Positions 9,511-19,200 of a stretch of 64,000 nucleotides of DNA are shown here, piece by piece. The translations under genes and the position numbers were made by a program. Position 1 is the stretch's first letter; every line of letters starts with the position of its first letter. The notes below the pieces were generated by a model, which made no database searches, was not told the DNA's origin, and saw nothing but the letters and a program-made list of their open reading frames with translations. The stretch is from Streptomyces cyaneogriseus subsp. noncyanogenus (GTDB lineage: Bacteria; Actinomycetota; Actinomycetes; Streptomycetales; Streptomycetaceae), in NCBI RefSeq assembly GCF_000931445.1, contig NZ_CP010849.1, forward strand, positions 2,728,001 through 2,792,000, written 5' to 3'.

Positions 9511-11544
9511 TCACAGCCGTACGGTCTTCACCGCGAACTGGCTCAGCGCCGTGTAGTACGGCCGCAGCTCGGTGCGGACCGGCCGCGGCACGGGGGCCGG
9601 CGTCGCGCCCAGGCTGCGCCGGGCCCGGCGGGCGGCGCGGCGCACCACCGACGGCCGTGCCACGGCGCCGCTGGTGAGCACCGGGCGGGGGAAGGTGAAC
9701 ACGTCGATCGGCTTGAGCACGTCGGTGGCCAGCTTCGCCAGCGCGGCGCGCGGCGCCCCCTCCTCCGGACGGATCCAGAAGTCCCAGATGGCCTCCTTGC
9801 CGTCCTCCTCGCCGTGCTCCCGCGCGAGGGCCGCGCAGTCGACGACCGCCTCGAAGGCGCCGTCCCCGGCGTCGCGCGCCTCGAAGGTGAGCACCCGCTC
9901 CTTGTCCCGCCGGTGCACGGCCTCCACCACCGCGCCCCGGCCCAGCGTCGCGCCCCACAGCTCCGCCCGCAGCCGTACGGCCTGCTCGTCCACGCGGACC
10001 GGGCCGACCTCGGCGTGCACCGCGCGCAGGGCGCTGCGCACCCGCAGCCGGCCGTCGTCGTGCCGGTGCGGCAGCAGCAGCGCGAGCGGGTGGCCGTGCG
10101 GCCGGGGCAGCTCCACGGCGAGCAGGTCCCGGGTGTCGCAGCCGTAGCCGTCGGTGGTCAGCGGCACCTCCCCGCCCGAGGGCGAGGCCAGCGCCGCCTC
10201 CCAGGTGCCGTGCGGCAGCCCGGCGTCCCAGGCGACGAGCGCCTCGCCGGAGTCGGAGAGCGGGAAGCGGTGCTCCTCGCCGCTCTTGCCGCTGCGGCGC
10301 AGCACCAGCTCGGCGCCCCGGGCCCGCTCGGGCAGCGGACCGACCTCGATGTGCACGCTGCCCCGGTCGTCGACCCGGGCGGTGGCGTGCCGGGGCAGCG
10401 CCTTGCGGGCGAGCGCCCGCTCCAGGATCGCCTCGAACCGCTCCCGGCTGGCGGTCTCGTGGAAGCGCTCGGCGCCGCGCACGGCGTTGGCGGCCATCTT
10501 CTGCCGCAGCTCGTCGTCCTGGACCAGCCGCAGGATCGCCCGGGCCATCTCCTCCACGTCACCGCGCGGGACGAGCAGTCCGTCCTCGCCCGGGGTGAGG
10601 ATGTTGCGCGGGCCGTGGTCGGCGTCGGTGCTGACCACGGGCAGCCCGGCCGCCATGGCCTCCACGATGACGTTGCCGAACGCCTCCCGCTTGGACGGCA
10701 GGACGAAGATCGACCCCTTGCCGAACTCCGGCGTGACCGGGGCGGTCTGCCCCATCAGCAGGATGCTGTTGGACAGGCCCAGTTCCTCGATACGGGCCCG
10801 CAGCCGGGCCTTCTCGGCGCCGCTGCCGTAGATCCGCAGCGTCCAGTCGGGCGCCTGGGCGTGCACCTTGGCGAACGCCTCGACCAGAAGCGCGTGGTTC
10901 TTGTTGTCGGTGAGGTGGCCGGCGCAGACGACGACCTTGTTGGTGCCCTTGGAGCGGATCGGGGAGGCGGGCACGCAGTTCGGCATGACCGCCAGCCGGT
11001 CCCGCACCGCCGGCACCTGCCGCCCGATGCTCTCGACCTCCTCGGGGGTGAGCGCCGTCAGGGCGTCCAGGGACAGATAGGCCGGGAAGAGCCGCTCCTT
11101 GATGTCCTTGGCGTAGATGGACGGCATGGAGTGCTCCTGGGCGACCTTGAGGTAGGTGCCCGGAGCCTGCGCCAGCATGATGGTGTTGCGCGGGCTGGAG
11201 CTGACCACGACGTCGGCGTCGGTGGTGGCCAGGTACTCCAGCAGCCGGCGCTCGGCCAGACGGCTGACGACCGGCTTCTTCGCACCGGTGTTGGGCGGGT
11301 AGATCAGCGGCCACTTCTCCACCAGCGGGTCGTCCAGGTCGGAGACCGGCGAGTGCGGGCGCAGATCGCTGAGCACCCGTACCGAAACCCTGGGGTCGAG
11401 GGGGAAGTACGACTCGTCGCGCACCTTGCGCAACGCCACGATCTCCACCTCGTGCCGGTCGGCGAGCGCGCCGGCGAGATTCTGGGTCGCGCTCACCACG
11501 CCCCCCATGTGGCAGAGGTCGCGGACCAGGAATGCAATCTTCAC
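9511..11544 (-). CDS. GT4-family glycosyltransferase with C-terminal beta-rich extension
   Basis: This 677-residue protein starts at a GTG (VKIAFLVRDLCHMGGVVSAT) preceded by GGGGA. The first ~370 residues are a GT-B retaining glycosyltransferase: a Gly-rich donor loop, VVCAGHLTDNKNH, and the E-x7-E region SKREAFGNVIVEAMAAGLPVV near 295. The last ~300 residues are beta-rich and carry WDFWIRPEEGAPR at 587-599. That motif matches WNLWLRPEDGAPD in the convergent glycerophosphotransferase, so the proteins share an accessory module. GT4 enzymes such as TagE glucosylate poly(glycerol phosphate), so decoration of the neighbouring polymer is plausible but inferred. Confidence 0.85.
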   Translation of the reverse strand: MKIAFLVRDLCHMGGVVSATQNLAGALADRHEVEIVALRKVRDESYFPLDPRVSVRVLSDLRPHSPVSDLDDPLVEKWPLIYPPNTGAKKPVVSRLAERRLLEYLATTDADVVVSSSPRNTIMLAQAPGTYLKVAQEHSMPSIYAKDIKERLFPAYLSLDALTALTPEEVESIGRQVPAVRDRLAVMPNCVPASPIRSKGTNKVVVCAGHLTDNKNHALLVEAFAKVHAQAPDWTLRIYGSGAEKARLRARIEELGLSNSILLMGQTAPVTPEFGKGSIFVLPSKREAFGNVIVEAMAAGLPVVSTDADHGPRNILTPGEDGLLVPRGDVEEMARAILRLVQDDELRQKMAANAVRGAERFHETASRERFEAILERALARKALPRHATARVDDRGSVHIEVGPLPERARGAELVLRRSGKSGEEHRFPLSDSGEALVAWDAGLPHGTWEAALASPSGGEVPLTTDGYGCDTRDLLAVELPRPHGHPLALLLPHRHDDGRLRVRSALRAVHAEVGPVRVDEQAVRLRAELWGATLGRGAVVEAVHRRDKERVLTFEARDAGDGAFEAVVDCAALAREHGEEDGKEAIWDFWIRPEEGAPRAALAKLATDVLKPIDVFTFPRPVLTSGAVARPSVVRRAARRARRSLGATPAPVPRPVRTELRPYYTALSQFAVKTVRL

Positions 11545-11927
11545 AGTGAGTCCCCATCCAGGGCGCCGCGTGCGGACGCCGTCCTTGGCCGTGGTCCGAG
11601 CACCGGTCGTCGTGCCGGCCGGCCTGTGTCCCGGGTTCCCCACCGCACCGGCGGAACGTGTCCCGGCCGGGCAGGGAGCGGCCCCGCACATTAGACGTGG
11701 ACGGACCGCACAACGTTGTTCACCGAGCGGTCACGATTGAGACACGCGCGAGCCACGGCGGTCACCGGCCGCGGCACCCGGGCCCGTCCCACGCGGAGAC
11801 GGCGCAGACACGGACGGTGCCGAGGCACGGACGGCGCGCGGGACGGGTGCGGGGCGGACACCCGCCCCGCGCCCGTCCGGGCCCGTGCTCCGCCGCCGTG
11901 CCCGCCCCGGCACGCCGTCCGCTCCGT
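11545..11927. other. Intergenic region obg / GT4 glycosyltransferase
   Basis: This 383-bp stretch has no credible gene. The obg end carries the terminator listed separately. Nearer the glycosyltransferase, reading leftward, TAATGT (11693-11688) could be a -10, with a 10-bp palindrome ACAACGTTGT at 11710-11719 lying where the -35 would be. This could be an operator, but the -35 match is poor. Confidence 0.35.
11841..11878 (-). terminator. Terminator downstream of obg
   Basis: Two 17-base arms (GGACGGGTGCGGGGCGG and its complement) surround a four-base ACAC loop. There is a single mismatch at 11848/11871. It starts about 50 bp past the obg stop codon. Confidence 0.75.
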
Positions 11928-13364
11928 CTAGAACGGCTCGAAGTCGTCGAACTCGCGCTGCGCGTCGTCCCGTTCGGCCTGCCGGTCCCGGCGCCGCTGG
12001 GCGGCCGGGCGGGGCGCCTCCAGACGGTGGTCCTCGCCGCGCCGGCCGAGCATCTCGGCGCCCGCCATCACCGACGGCTCCCAGTCGAAGACGACCGCGT
12101 TCTCCTCGGGGCCGATGGCGACGCCGTCACCGGCGCGGGCGCCGGCCTTCATCAGCTCCTCCTCGACACCGAGGCGGTTGAGCCGGTCGGCGAGGTAGCC
12201 CACGGCCTCGTCGTTGTTGAAGTCGGTCTGCCGCACCCAGCGCTCCGGCTTCTCGCCGCGCACCCGGAACAGGCCGTCCTCCTCGCGCGTGACGGTGAAG
12301 CCCGCGTCGTCGACCGCCTTGGGCCGGATCACGATCCGGGTCGCCTCTTCCTTGGGCCTGGCGGCACGCGCGGCGGCCACCAGTTCGGCCAGCGCGAAGG
12401 AGAGCTCCTTCAGGCCGGTGTGCGCGACCGCCGACACCTCGAAGACGCGGTACCCGCGCGCCTGGAGGTCCGGGCGCACCATCTCGGCCAGGTCCCGGCC
12501 GTCCGGTACGTCGATCTTGTTCAGGACGACGAGCCGCGGGCGGTTGTCGAGCCCGCCGTACTGCCGCAGCTCCTCCTCGATCACGTCGAGGTCGGAGACG
12601 GGGTCCCGGTCGGACTCCAGCGTGGCCGTGTCCAGCACGTGCACCAGCACGCTGCACCGCTCCACGTGCCGCAGGAACTCCAGGCCCAGGCCCTTGCCCT
12701 GGCTGGCGCCGGGGATGAGGCCGGGGACGTCGGCGATCGTGTAGACGGTCGAGCCGGCCGTCACCACACCCAGGTTCGGCACCAGGGTCGTGAACGGATA
12801 GTCGGCGATCTTCGGCTTGGCGGCGCTGAGCACGGAGATCAGCGACGACTTCCCGGCGCTCGGGTAGCCCACCAGCGCCACGTCGGCGACGGTCTTCAGC
12901 TCCAGCACGATCTCGCACACGTCGCCGGGCTCGCCGAGCAGCGCGAAGCCGGGCGCCTTGCGCCGCGCGGAGGCCAGCGCCGCGTTGCCCAGACCGCCCC
13001 GGCCGCCCTGCGCGGCGACGTAGGAGGTGCCGTGGCCGACCAGGTCGGCGAGGACGTTGCCCGCCTTGTCGAGGACCACGGTGCCGTCCGGGACCGCCAG
13101 GACGAGGTCCTGGCCGTCCTTGCCGGAGCGGTGGCCGCCCTCGCCGGGCTTGCCGTTGGTGGCCTTGCGGTGCGGGGAGTGGTGGTACTCCAGCAGCGTG
13201 GTCACCGACTGGTCGACGGTGAGGATCACATCGCCGCCGCGGCCGCCGTTGCCGCCGTCCGGACCGCCCAGCGGCTTGAACTTCTCACGGTGGACGGAGG
13301 CACAGCCGTGGCCCCCGCTACCCGCGGCGACATGGAGTTCGACGCGGTCCACGAAGGTGGTCAT
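11928..13364 (-). CDS. obgE: Obg family GTPase (ribosome assembly, development)
   Basis: This 478-residue GTPase has the three Obg parts in order. The Gly-rich Obg fold comes first ([30 protein letters not shown]). The G domain is next, with Walker [10 protein letters not shown] near 165, switch [15 protein letters not shown] and NKID. A C-terminal OCT domain follows and ends in a charged tail. Obg binds the 50S subunit and senses GTP; in Streptomyces it is linked to the onset of aerial growth. The ATG follows AGGAGG by 8 nt. It is downstream of rplU-rpmA, the standard bacterial order, but a stem-loop lies between rpmA and obg. Confidence 0.97.
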   Translation of the reverse strand: MTTFVDRVELHVAAGSGGHGCASVHREKFKPLGGPDGGNGGRGGDVILTVDQSVTTLLEYHHSPHRKATNGKPGEGGHRSGKDGQDLVLAVPDGTVVLDKAGNVLADLVGHGTSYVAAQGGRGGLGNAALASARRKAPGFALLGEPGDVCEIVLELKTVADVALVGYPSAGKSSLISVLSAAKPKIADYPFTTLVPNLGVVTAGSTVYTIADVPGLIPGASQGKGLGLEFLRHVERCSVLVHVLDTATLESDRDPVSDLDVIEEELRQYGGLDNRPRLVVLNKIDVPDGRDLAEMVRPDLQARGYRVFEVSAVAHTGLKELSFALAELVAAARAARPKEEATRIVIRPKAVDDAGFTVTREEDGLFRVRGEKPERWVRQTDFNNDEAVGYLADRLNRLGVEEELMKAGARAGDGVAIGPEENAVVFDWEPSVMAGAEMLGRRGEDHRLEAPRPAAQRRRDRQAERDDAQREFDDFEPF

Positions 13365-13486
13365 GGTGAGGTGCCTCCTGGGGGTGCCCCGGCCTGGACC
13401 GGGGGAAGTGCGGGAAAGTCTCTTCGGTGTGGTGCGCGTATCGGTGTGGTGCGCGTGAAAAGCGGTGCGTAGGTGAAACGCGCGAA

Positions 13487-13525
13487 AGGCGGACCCGCTT
13501 CCCGTACGGGAAGTGAGGTCCGCCT
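13487..13525 (-). terminator. Stem-loop between rpmA and obg
   Basis: AGGCGGACC pairs with GGTCCGCCT, and the inner CTTCCCG pairs with CGGGAAG, with a small bulge at 13514-13516. It lies about 35 bp after the rpmA stop and 120 bp before obg. It may end most ribosomal-protein transcripts and let a fraction read into obg. Confidence 0.7.
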
Positions 13526-13560
13526 CTCGAAACGCTCGGTCGAAACGCCCGTCAGGCGAT

Positions 13561-13815
13561 TCAGGCGACCGGGACGATGTTCACGACCTTGCGGCCACGG
13601 TGGGTGCCGAACTGCACCGAACCGGCCTGCAGGGCGAACAGCGTGTCGTCGCCGCCACGGCCGACGCCGGAGCCCGGGTGGAAGTGCGTGCCGCGCTGGC
13701 GGACCAGGATCTCACCCGCGTTGACGACCTGACCGCCGAAGCGCTTCACGCCGAGCCGCTGGGCGTTGGAGTCGCGACCGTTCCGGGTGGACGATGCGCC
13801 CTTCTTGTGTGCCAT
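13561..13815 (-). CDS. rpmA: 50S ribosomal protein L27
   Basis: This 84-residue basic protein is full length for bacterial L27, with the N-terminal [20 protein letters not shown] that reaches the peptidyl-transferase centre and the core [20 protein letters not shown]. There is no Firmicutes-type N-terminal cleavage extension. AAGGGA precedes the ATG. It follows rplU by 14 bp, forming the standard rplU-rpmA pair. Confidence 0.98.
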   Translation of the reverse strand: MAHKKGASSTRNGRDSNAQRLGVKRFGGQVVNAGEILVRQRGTHFHPGSGVGRGGDDTLFALQAGSVQFGTHRGRKVVNIVPVA

Positions 13816-13829
13816 CTGTTCTCAGTCCC

Positions 13830-14150
13830 TTACTTCGCAGCCGTGGGGATCTCAGTGACCTTGATCGCCGTGTACTGCTGGCGGTGGCCCTGACGACGAC
13901 GGTAGCCGGTCTTGTTCTTGTAGCGCAGAATGTCGATCTTCTGGCCCTTGTGGTGGTCCACGACCTCGGCCTGGACCTTGATACCGGCCAGCACCCACGG
14001 GTCGCTGGTCACGGAGTCGCCGTCGACAACGAGCAGGGTCGAGAGCTCGACCGTGTCGCCGACCTTGGCGGTGGAAATCTTGTCAACCTCGACGATGTCG
14101 CCGACAGCAACCTTGTGCTGACGACCACCGCTGCGCACGATCGCGTACAC
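13830..14150 (-). CDS. rplU: 50S ribosomal protein L21
   Basis: This 106-residue L21 starts at GTG ([18 protein letters not shown]) and has the family signature near its end ([20 protein letters not shown]). L21 binds 23S rRNA early in 50S assembly. It is the first gene of rplU-rpmA and is preceded by a promoter and a leader hairpin, described separately. Confidence 0.98.
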   Translation of the reverse strand: MYAIVRSGGRQHKVAVGDIVEVDKISTAKVGDTVELSTLLVVDGDSVTSDPWVLAGIKVQAEVVDHHKGQKIDILRYKNKTGYRRRQGHRQQYTAIKVTEIPTAAK

Positions 14151-14196
14151 GCGGAACTCACTCTCTACGCTCGGGGAACGGCACCCCCGCAGGCCA

Positions 14197-14218
14197 GCCG
14201 TCCGGATTGACGGACGGC
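14197..14218 (-). promoter_or_regulatory. Leader hairpin upstream of rplU
   Basis: GCCGTCCG (14197-14204) pairs with CGGACGGC (14211-14218) around a six-base loop. It sits in the transcribed leader, about 45 bp before the rplU start and after the promoter. Ribosomal-protein leaders are often autoregulatory; that role is only a possibility here. Confidence 0.4.
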
Positions 14219-14294
14219 CTCTCCCGGCCAGCCCTGTGTCCGGGAGGAAGAGGTTTACGGGGATGTGGCATGTCAGTGGACACGCCGACGGTCA

Positions 14295-14324
14295 AGGTTA
14301 CGGGGCCCGCCCCACAGGGGTCAA
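14295..14324 (-). promoter_or_regulatory. Predicted HrdB-type promoter for rplU-rpmA
   Basis: Reading leftward, TTGACC (14324-14319) is followed after 18 nt by TAACCT (14300-14295). This fits the vegetative TTGACA / TAnnnT consensus and gives a leader of about 140 nt. Confidence 0.6.
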
Positions 14325-14340
14325 ACCGGGCCCGCGCGGC

Positions 14341-15402
14341 TCAGTCGCCGACCGAGGCGGCGTAGTCGGCGTACGCCTCGCGGATGCGCGCCGGGGACAG
14401 CTCCAGGTGCTCCAGGATGGTGTACCGGCCCGGACGGGTCTGCGGGGCGAACTCCACGGCCCGGACGAACTCGTCCTCGTCGAAGCCGATCTCCTCGGCG
14501 AGGACCGGCAGGCCGTGCCGCCGCAGCACGCCGGCCATCAGCCGGGAGCCCTCGTGGTCGCCCCGCAGATGCATCGCGAAGGCGGCGCCGAGCCCCACCT
14601 GCTCGCCGTGGCTCGCCGCCCGCCTGGGGTAGAGCAGGTCGAGCGCGTGGCTGATCTCGTGGCAGGCCCCGGACGAGGGGCGGGTGTGCCCCGCGATCGA
14701 CATGGCGATGCCCGACAGCACCAGGCCCTCGGTCAGCACGGTCAGGAACCCGTCGTCGCCGCAGCCGCCGGGGTGGCGCAGCACGGCCTCGCCGGCCTGC
14801 CGGGCCATCGCGGCGGCCAGGCCGTCGACCTTCTCGCCGTTGACCCGGTGCGCCAGCTCCCAGTCGGCGACGGCGGAGATGTTGGAGACGGCGTCGCCGA
14901 TGCCGGACCGCACGAAGCGGATCGGCGCCTGGCGGATCACCGCGAGGTCGACCAGGATCGCGATGGGCGTGGGCACGCCGTACGAACCGCGGCCTGCGTC
15001 GTTGTCCAGGATCGACACCGGCGAGCAGATGCCGTCGTGGGAGAGGTTGGTGGCCACGGCGACCATGGGCAGGCCCACGCGCGCCGCGGAGTACTTCGCG
15101 CAGTCGATGACCTTGCCGCCGCCGAGCCCGACGACCGCGTCGTAGCGGCCGCCCTTCATCGCGTCGGCCAGCCGCACCGCGTCGTCGATGGTCCCGCCGC
15201 CGACCTCGAACCACTCGGCCCCCGGCAGGGCCGGCGCCAGCCGCTCGCGCAGCCGCGCCCCCGAACCCCCGCTGACCGCGACGGCGAGCCGCCCCGACTG
15301 GGAGATCCGCTGGTCGGCGAGGACGCTCGTCAGGTCGTCGAGGGCGCCCGCGCGGATGTCGACGACGACCGGCGACGGGATGAGCCGGGTCAGTAGCGGC
15401 AC
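14341..15402 (-). CDS. Iron-containing alcohol dehydrogenase family, sn-glycerol-1-phosphate dehydrogenase-like
   Basis: This 353-residue protein resembles the AraM/EgsA branch of the polyol dehydrogenase superfamily. That branch reduces dihydroxyacetone phosphate to sn-glycerol-1-phosphate, typical of archaea and a few bacteria. The nucleotide-binding loop is [16 protein letters not shown] (91-106) and the substrate-side motif is [12 protein letters not shown] (121-132). Likely metal ligands are Asp170, His248 or His252, and His265. The GTG start has GGGAG 5 nt upstream and overlaps the end of the cytidylyltransferase gene by 13 bp, implying translational coupling. Substrate stereochemistry cannot be proven from sequence; other polyol phosphates are possible. 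Confidence 0.8.
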   Translation of the reverse strand: MPLLTRLIPSPVVVDIRAGALDDLTSVLADQRISQSGRLAVAVSGGSGARLRERLAPALPGAEWFEVGGGTIDDAVRLADAMKGGRYDAVVGLGGGKVIDCAKYSAARVGLPMVAVATNLSHDGICSPVSILDNDAGRGSYGVPTPIAILVDLAVIRQAPIRFVRSGIGDAVSNISAVADWELAHRVNGEKVDGLAAAMARQAGEAVLRHPGGCGDDGFLTVLTEGLVLSGIAMSIAGHTRPSSGACHEISHALDLLYPRRAASHGEQVGLGAAFAMHLRGDHEGSRLMAGVLRRHGLPVLAEEIGFDEDEFVRAVEFAPQTRPGRYTILEHLELSPARIREAYADYAASVGD

Positions 15403-16142
15403 GCGATCTCCCGGCCCTTGGCGAGGTCGTCGTGGTTGTCGATCTCGACCCACCGCACATCGCCGATCGGCGCCACGTCCACCGTGAAGCCCCGGTCGAC
15501 CAGCTCCTGGTAGCCGTCCTCGTAGTAGAGCTGCGGGTCCCGCTCGAAGGTCGCCTTCAGGGCGTCGGCCAGCTCGGCGGCGGCCTCCCCCTCGATCAGC
15601 GTCACACCGATGTACTCACCGGTCGCCTCCGCCGGGTCCATCAGCTTGGTGATCCGCCGCACCCCCGTGGCCGGGTCGACGACGACCTTCATCTCCTCCT
15701 CGGCGAGCTGCTTCACCGTGTCCAGCGCCAGGATGATCTTCTTCCCGTCACCGCGCGCGGCCAGCAGCGTCTTCTCCACCGACACCGGGTGCACCGTGTC
15801 GCCGTTGGCGAGGATCACGCCGTCCTTCAGCGCCTCCCGGCCGCACCACAGGGAGTAGGCGTTGTTCCACTCCTCGGCCTTGTCGTTGTCGATCAAGGTG
15901 AGCTTCAGGCCGTACTTCGCCTCCAGCGCCTCCTTGCGCGCGTACACGGCCTCCTTGCGGTAACCGACGATGATCGCGGCCTCGGTCAGCCCGACCTCCG
16001 CGAAGTTGCCGAGCGTCAGGTCGAGCACGGTCAGGCTGTCCTCGGCGCCCTCGGGCCCCACCGGCACCAGCGCCTTGGGCAGGGTGTCGGTGTAGGGGCG
16101 CAGGCGCCGTCCGGCACCGGCCGCGAGTATGAGGCCAATCAT
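15390..16142 (-). CDS. LicC-like nucleotidyltransferase (phosphocholine/polyol-phosphate cytidylyltransferase)
   Basis: This 250-residue single-domain Rossmann-like nucleotidyltransferase has the signature [20 protein letters not shown] (4-23), metal-binding LANGDT (Asp115) and the C-terminal VEIDNHDDL. The NNAYSLW motif at 93-99 is the hallmark of LicC-type phosphocholine cytidylyltransferases. It would join CTP to an alcohol phosphate. AAGGAG lies 9 nt before the ATG. Since the overlapping partner makes a glycerol phosphate, the product may be a CDP-glycerol for the glycerophosphotransferases about 7-12 kb away. The pair is insulated from rne by a strong terminator. Confidence 0.82.
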   Translation of the reverse strand: MIGLILAAGAGRRLRPYTDTLPKALVPVGPEGAEDSLTVLDLTLGNFAEVGLTEAAIIVGYRKEAVYARKEALEAKYGLKLTLIDNDKAEEWNNAYSLWCGREALKDGVILANGDTVHPVSVEKTLLAARGDGKKIILALDTVKQLAEEEMKVVVDPATGVRRITKLMDPAEATGEYIGVTLIEGEAAAELADALKATFERDPQLYYEDGYQELVDRGFTVDVAPIGDVRWVEIDNHDDLAKGREIACRY

Positions 16143-16210
16143 CGTGTTTCTCTCCTTGCTTACGGGCCGTCAGCGGCGTTCCGGGCGTCGGAACACCGGG
16201 GCGGACGAGA

Positions 16211-16252
16211 CGACGTGGGGCCCTGCCCGCCTCCGGGCAGGGCCCCACGTCG
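16211..16252 (-). terminator. Terminator downstream of rne
   Basis: A perfect 19-bp stem (16211-16229 with 16234-16252) closes a CCTC loop. It starts 17 bp after the rne stop and separates rne from the cytidylyltransferase operon. Confidence 0.85.
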
Positions 16253-16268
16253 GTGGACCCCGGTCGGG

Positions 16269-19200
16269 TCAGACCTCGTCGGTGGAGGCCGAGACGGACG
16301 GAGCCGTCTGCTCGGCCGCCGCGGTCTTCTTGGCGGCCGTCTTCTTGGCCGCCGTCTTGGTGGCGGTCTTCTTGGCCGCCGCCTTCTTGGCGGTCGTCTT
16401 CTTCGCGGCCGTCTTCTTGGCCGTGGCCGCCTTGGTGGCCGCGGTCTTCTTGGTGGCCGCGGTCTTCTTCGTGGCCGCCTTCTTCGCCGTGGCCTTCTTG
16501 GCCGTCTTGCGCGCCGTCTTCTTGGCCGCGACGGCCTCTTCGGCGGCCTCGGCCGCTTCCGGGCCCTCGGCGGCCGGTCCGGCGGCGGGAGCCTCCGGAG
16601 CCGCGGCCTCCTCGACCGGAGCCTCCTCGACCGGGGCCTCCTGGGCCGGGGCCTCCGGCGCGGCGGCCGGCTCGGTGGCCGCCGGGAGGACCACGACGGC
16701 GGCCTCCGCGGGCGCGGTCGGCGCGGCGGCCTTCCGCACGGCGCGGCGCCGCGGACGGGCCGGGGCGGCCGGCTCGGCGGCGGTCTCCGGCTGCTCCGCC
16801 GGAGCCGCCGGGGCGGCCTCCTCGGCCTGCGGCGCCGCCTCGGGCGCCGCAGGCGCGGACTCGGGGACCGTCACCACGGCCGCCTCCGCCCCGGCCGGGG
16901 ACCCGGCGGGCGCGGACACCCTGCGGGTCGCCCGGCGACGGGTACGGCCCTTGGGCGCGGCCTCCTCCCCGGTGGCGGCGGCCTCGGCGGCCGGAGCCTC
17001 GGGGGCCGGCGCCGCGACGACGGCGTCCTCGACGGCGGCGGGCTCGGCCAGCGCCTCGGCGGCCGGCTCCTGGCGCACCGGACGCGCGGCCTCCTGCTCG
17101 GCCGTGACGTCCTGGGCCGTGGGCACCTCCGCCCCCACGCCCTGCTCCGCCACGGCGGCCTTCTCGTCCTGCGGCTGCTCGGCCGCGGCCTTCCGCGGCT
17201 TCTCCGCCCGTCCCTTGCCGGCCGGCGCGGCCTCGCCGCGGGGCGCACCCGCCGGAGCCGACGCCCGCCGGCTCGTCCGGCGCCGGGTGCGTCCGCGACC
17301 CGCCGCGGCCTCCGCCTCGGCGATGCTGCTGTACAGCTCCTCGTCCGGCGCGAAGTCCGGCGCCGGGAGGGCGGCCGGCTCGGCGGCCTCCGCGGCCACC
17401 TCGGCCTCGGACTCGGCCTCCGCCTCCTGCTCCGCCGTCTCGGCGGCCACGGCCTCGTGCTCGTGCGGCTGCTCGGCGGCACCGGCCCGGGCCCGCTTGC
17501 GGCGCTTGCCGCCGCCCGGGGCGGCGGCGGACGGCTGGTCCAGGTGGACGATGACGCCGCGCCCGTTGCAGTGGACGCAGGTCTCCGAGAACGACTCCAG
17601 CAGGCCCTGGCCGACCCGCTTGCGGGTCATCTGCACGAGCCCCAGCGAGGTCACCTCGGCGACCTGGTGCTTCGTACGGTCGCGGCCCAGGCACTCCAGC
17701 AGGCGGCGCAGGACCAGATCCCGGTTGGACTCCAGCACCATGTCGATGAAGTCGATGACGATGATGCCGCCGAGGTCGCGCAGCCGGAGCTGGCGCACGA
17801 TCTCCTCGGCCGCCTCCAGGTTGTTCCTGGTGACCGTCTCCTCCAGGTTGCCGCCCTGGCCGGTGAACTTGCCGGTGTTGACGTCGATGACGACCATCGC
17901 CTCGGTCCGGTCGATCACCAGCGAACCGCCGCTGGGCAGCCAGACCTTGCGGTCCAGCGCCTTGGCGAGCTGCTCGTCGATCCGGTACGTGGCGAAGACG
18001 TCGACCTCGGAGGTCCACCTCTGGAGCCGCTCGGCGAGGTCCGGCGCGACGTGCGAGACGTAGCCGTGGATGGTCTGCCACGCGTCGTCGCCGCTGACGA
18101 TGACCTTGGAGAAGTCCTCGTTGAAGATGTCGCGCACGACCCGGACGGTCATGTCCGGCTCGCCGTACAGCAGCGTCGGGGCGTTGCCGTTCTTGGCCTT
18201 CTTCTGGATCTCCTCCCACTGCGCCTGGAGCCGCTCGACGTCACGGCGCAGCTCGTCCTCGCTCGCGCCCTCGGCGGCGGTGCGCACGATGACGCCCGCG
18301 TCCTCGGGGACGATCTTCTTGAGGATGGTCTTCAGCCGGGCCCGCTCGGTGTCGGGCAGCTTGCGGCTGATGCCGGTCATGGAGCCCTCGGGCACGTAGA
18401 CCAGGTACCGGCCGGGGAGGGAGACCTGGCTGGTGAGGCGGGCACCCTTGTGGCCGATGGGGTCCTTCGTCACCTGGACGAGCACGGACTGCCCGGACTT
18501 CAGGGCGGACTCGATACGGCGCGGTCCGCCCGCCATGCCGAGCGCCTCGAAGTTGACCTCGCCGGCGTAGAGCACCGCGTTGCGGCCCTTGCCGATGTCG
18601 ATGAAGGCGGCCTCCATCGACGGCAGCACGTTCTGCACCTTGCCGAGGTAGACGTTGCCGACGTACGAGGTCGACTGCTCCTTGTTGACGTAGTGCTCGA
18701 CGAGCACGCCGTCCTCCAGGACGCCGATCTGGGTGCGGTCGCCGTGCTGGCGGACGACCATGACCCGCTCGACGGCCTCGCGGCGGGCCAGGAACTCGGC
18801 CTCGGTGATGATCGGCACCCGGCGGCGGCCCTGCTCGCGGCCCTCGCGGCGGCGCTGCTTCTTCGCCTCCAGGCGGGTCGAGCCCTTGATGGACTGCACC
18901 TCGTCGGACGGCTCGCGCTCGGCGGCCTTGCGCGGCTCGCGGACCTTGACGACGGTGCGCTCGGGATCATCGGCGGAGGGCTCGGCCTCGACGGAGCTGT
19001 CCCCGGCGCGGCGGCGACGGCGACGGCGGCGACGGCTGCTGCTGGTGCCGTTGCCGGCGAAGGCGTGCTCGTCGGCCCCGTCCTCGTCCGCGCCCTCCTC
19101 GGAGTCCTCCTCCACCTGCTCGGCGGTGTCCTCGGCGTCCTGGGCGGCCTGCTCGGCGGCGAGCTCCTCGGACTCGGCGTCCGCGCCCTCGCCGGACTCG

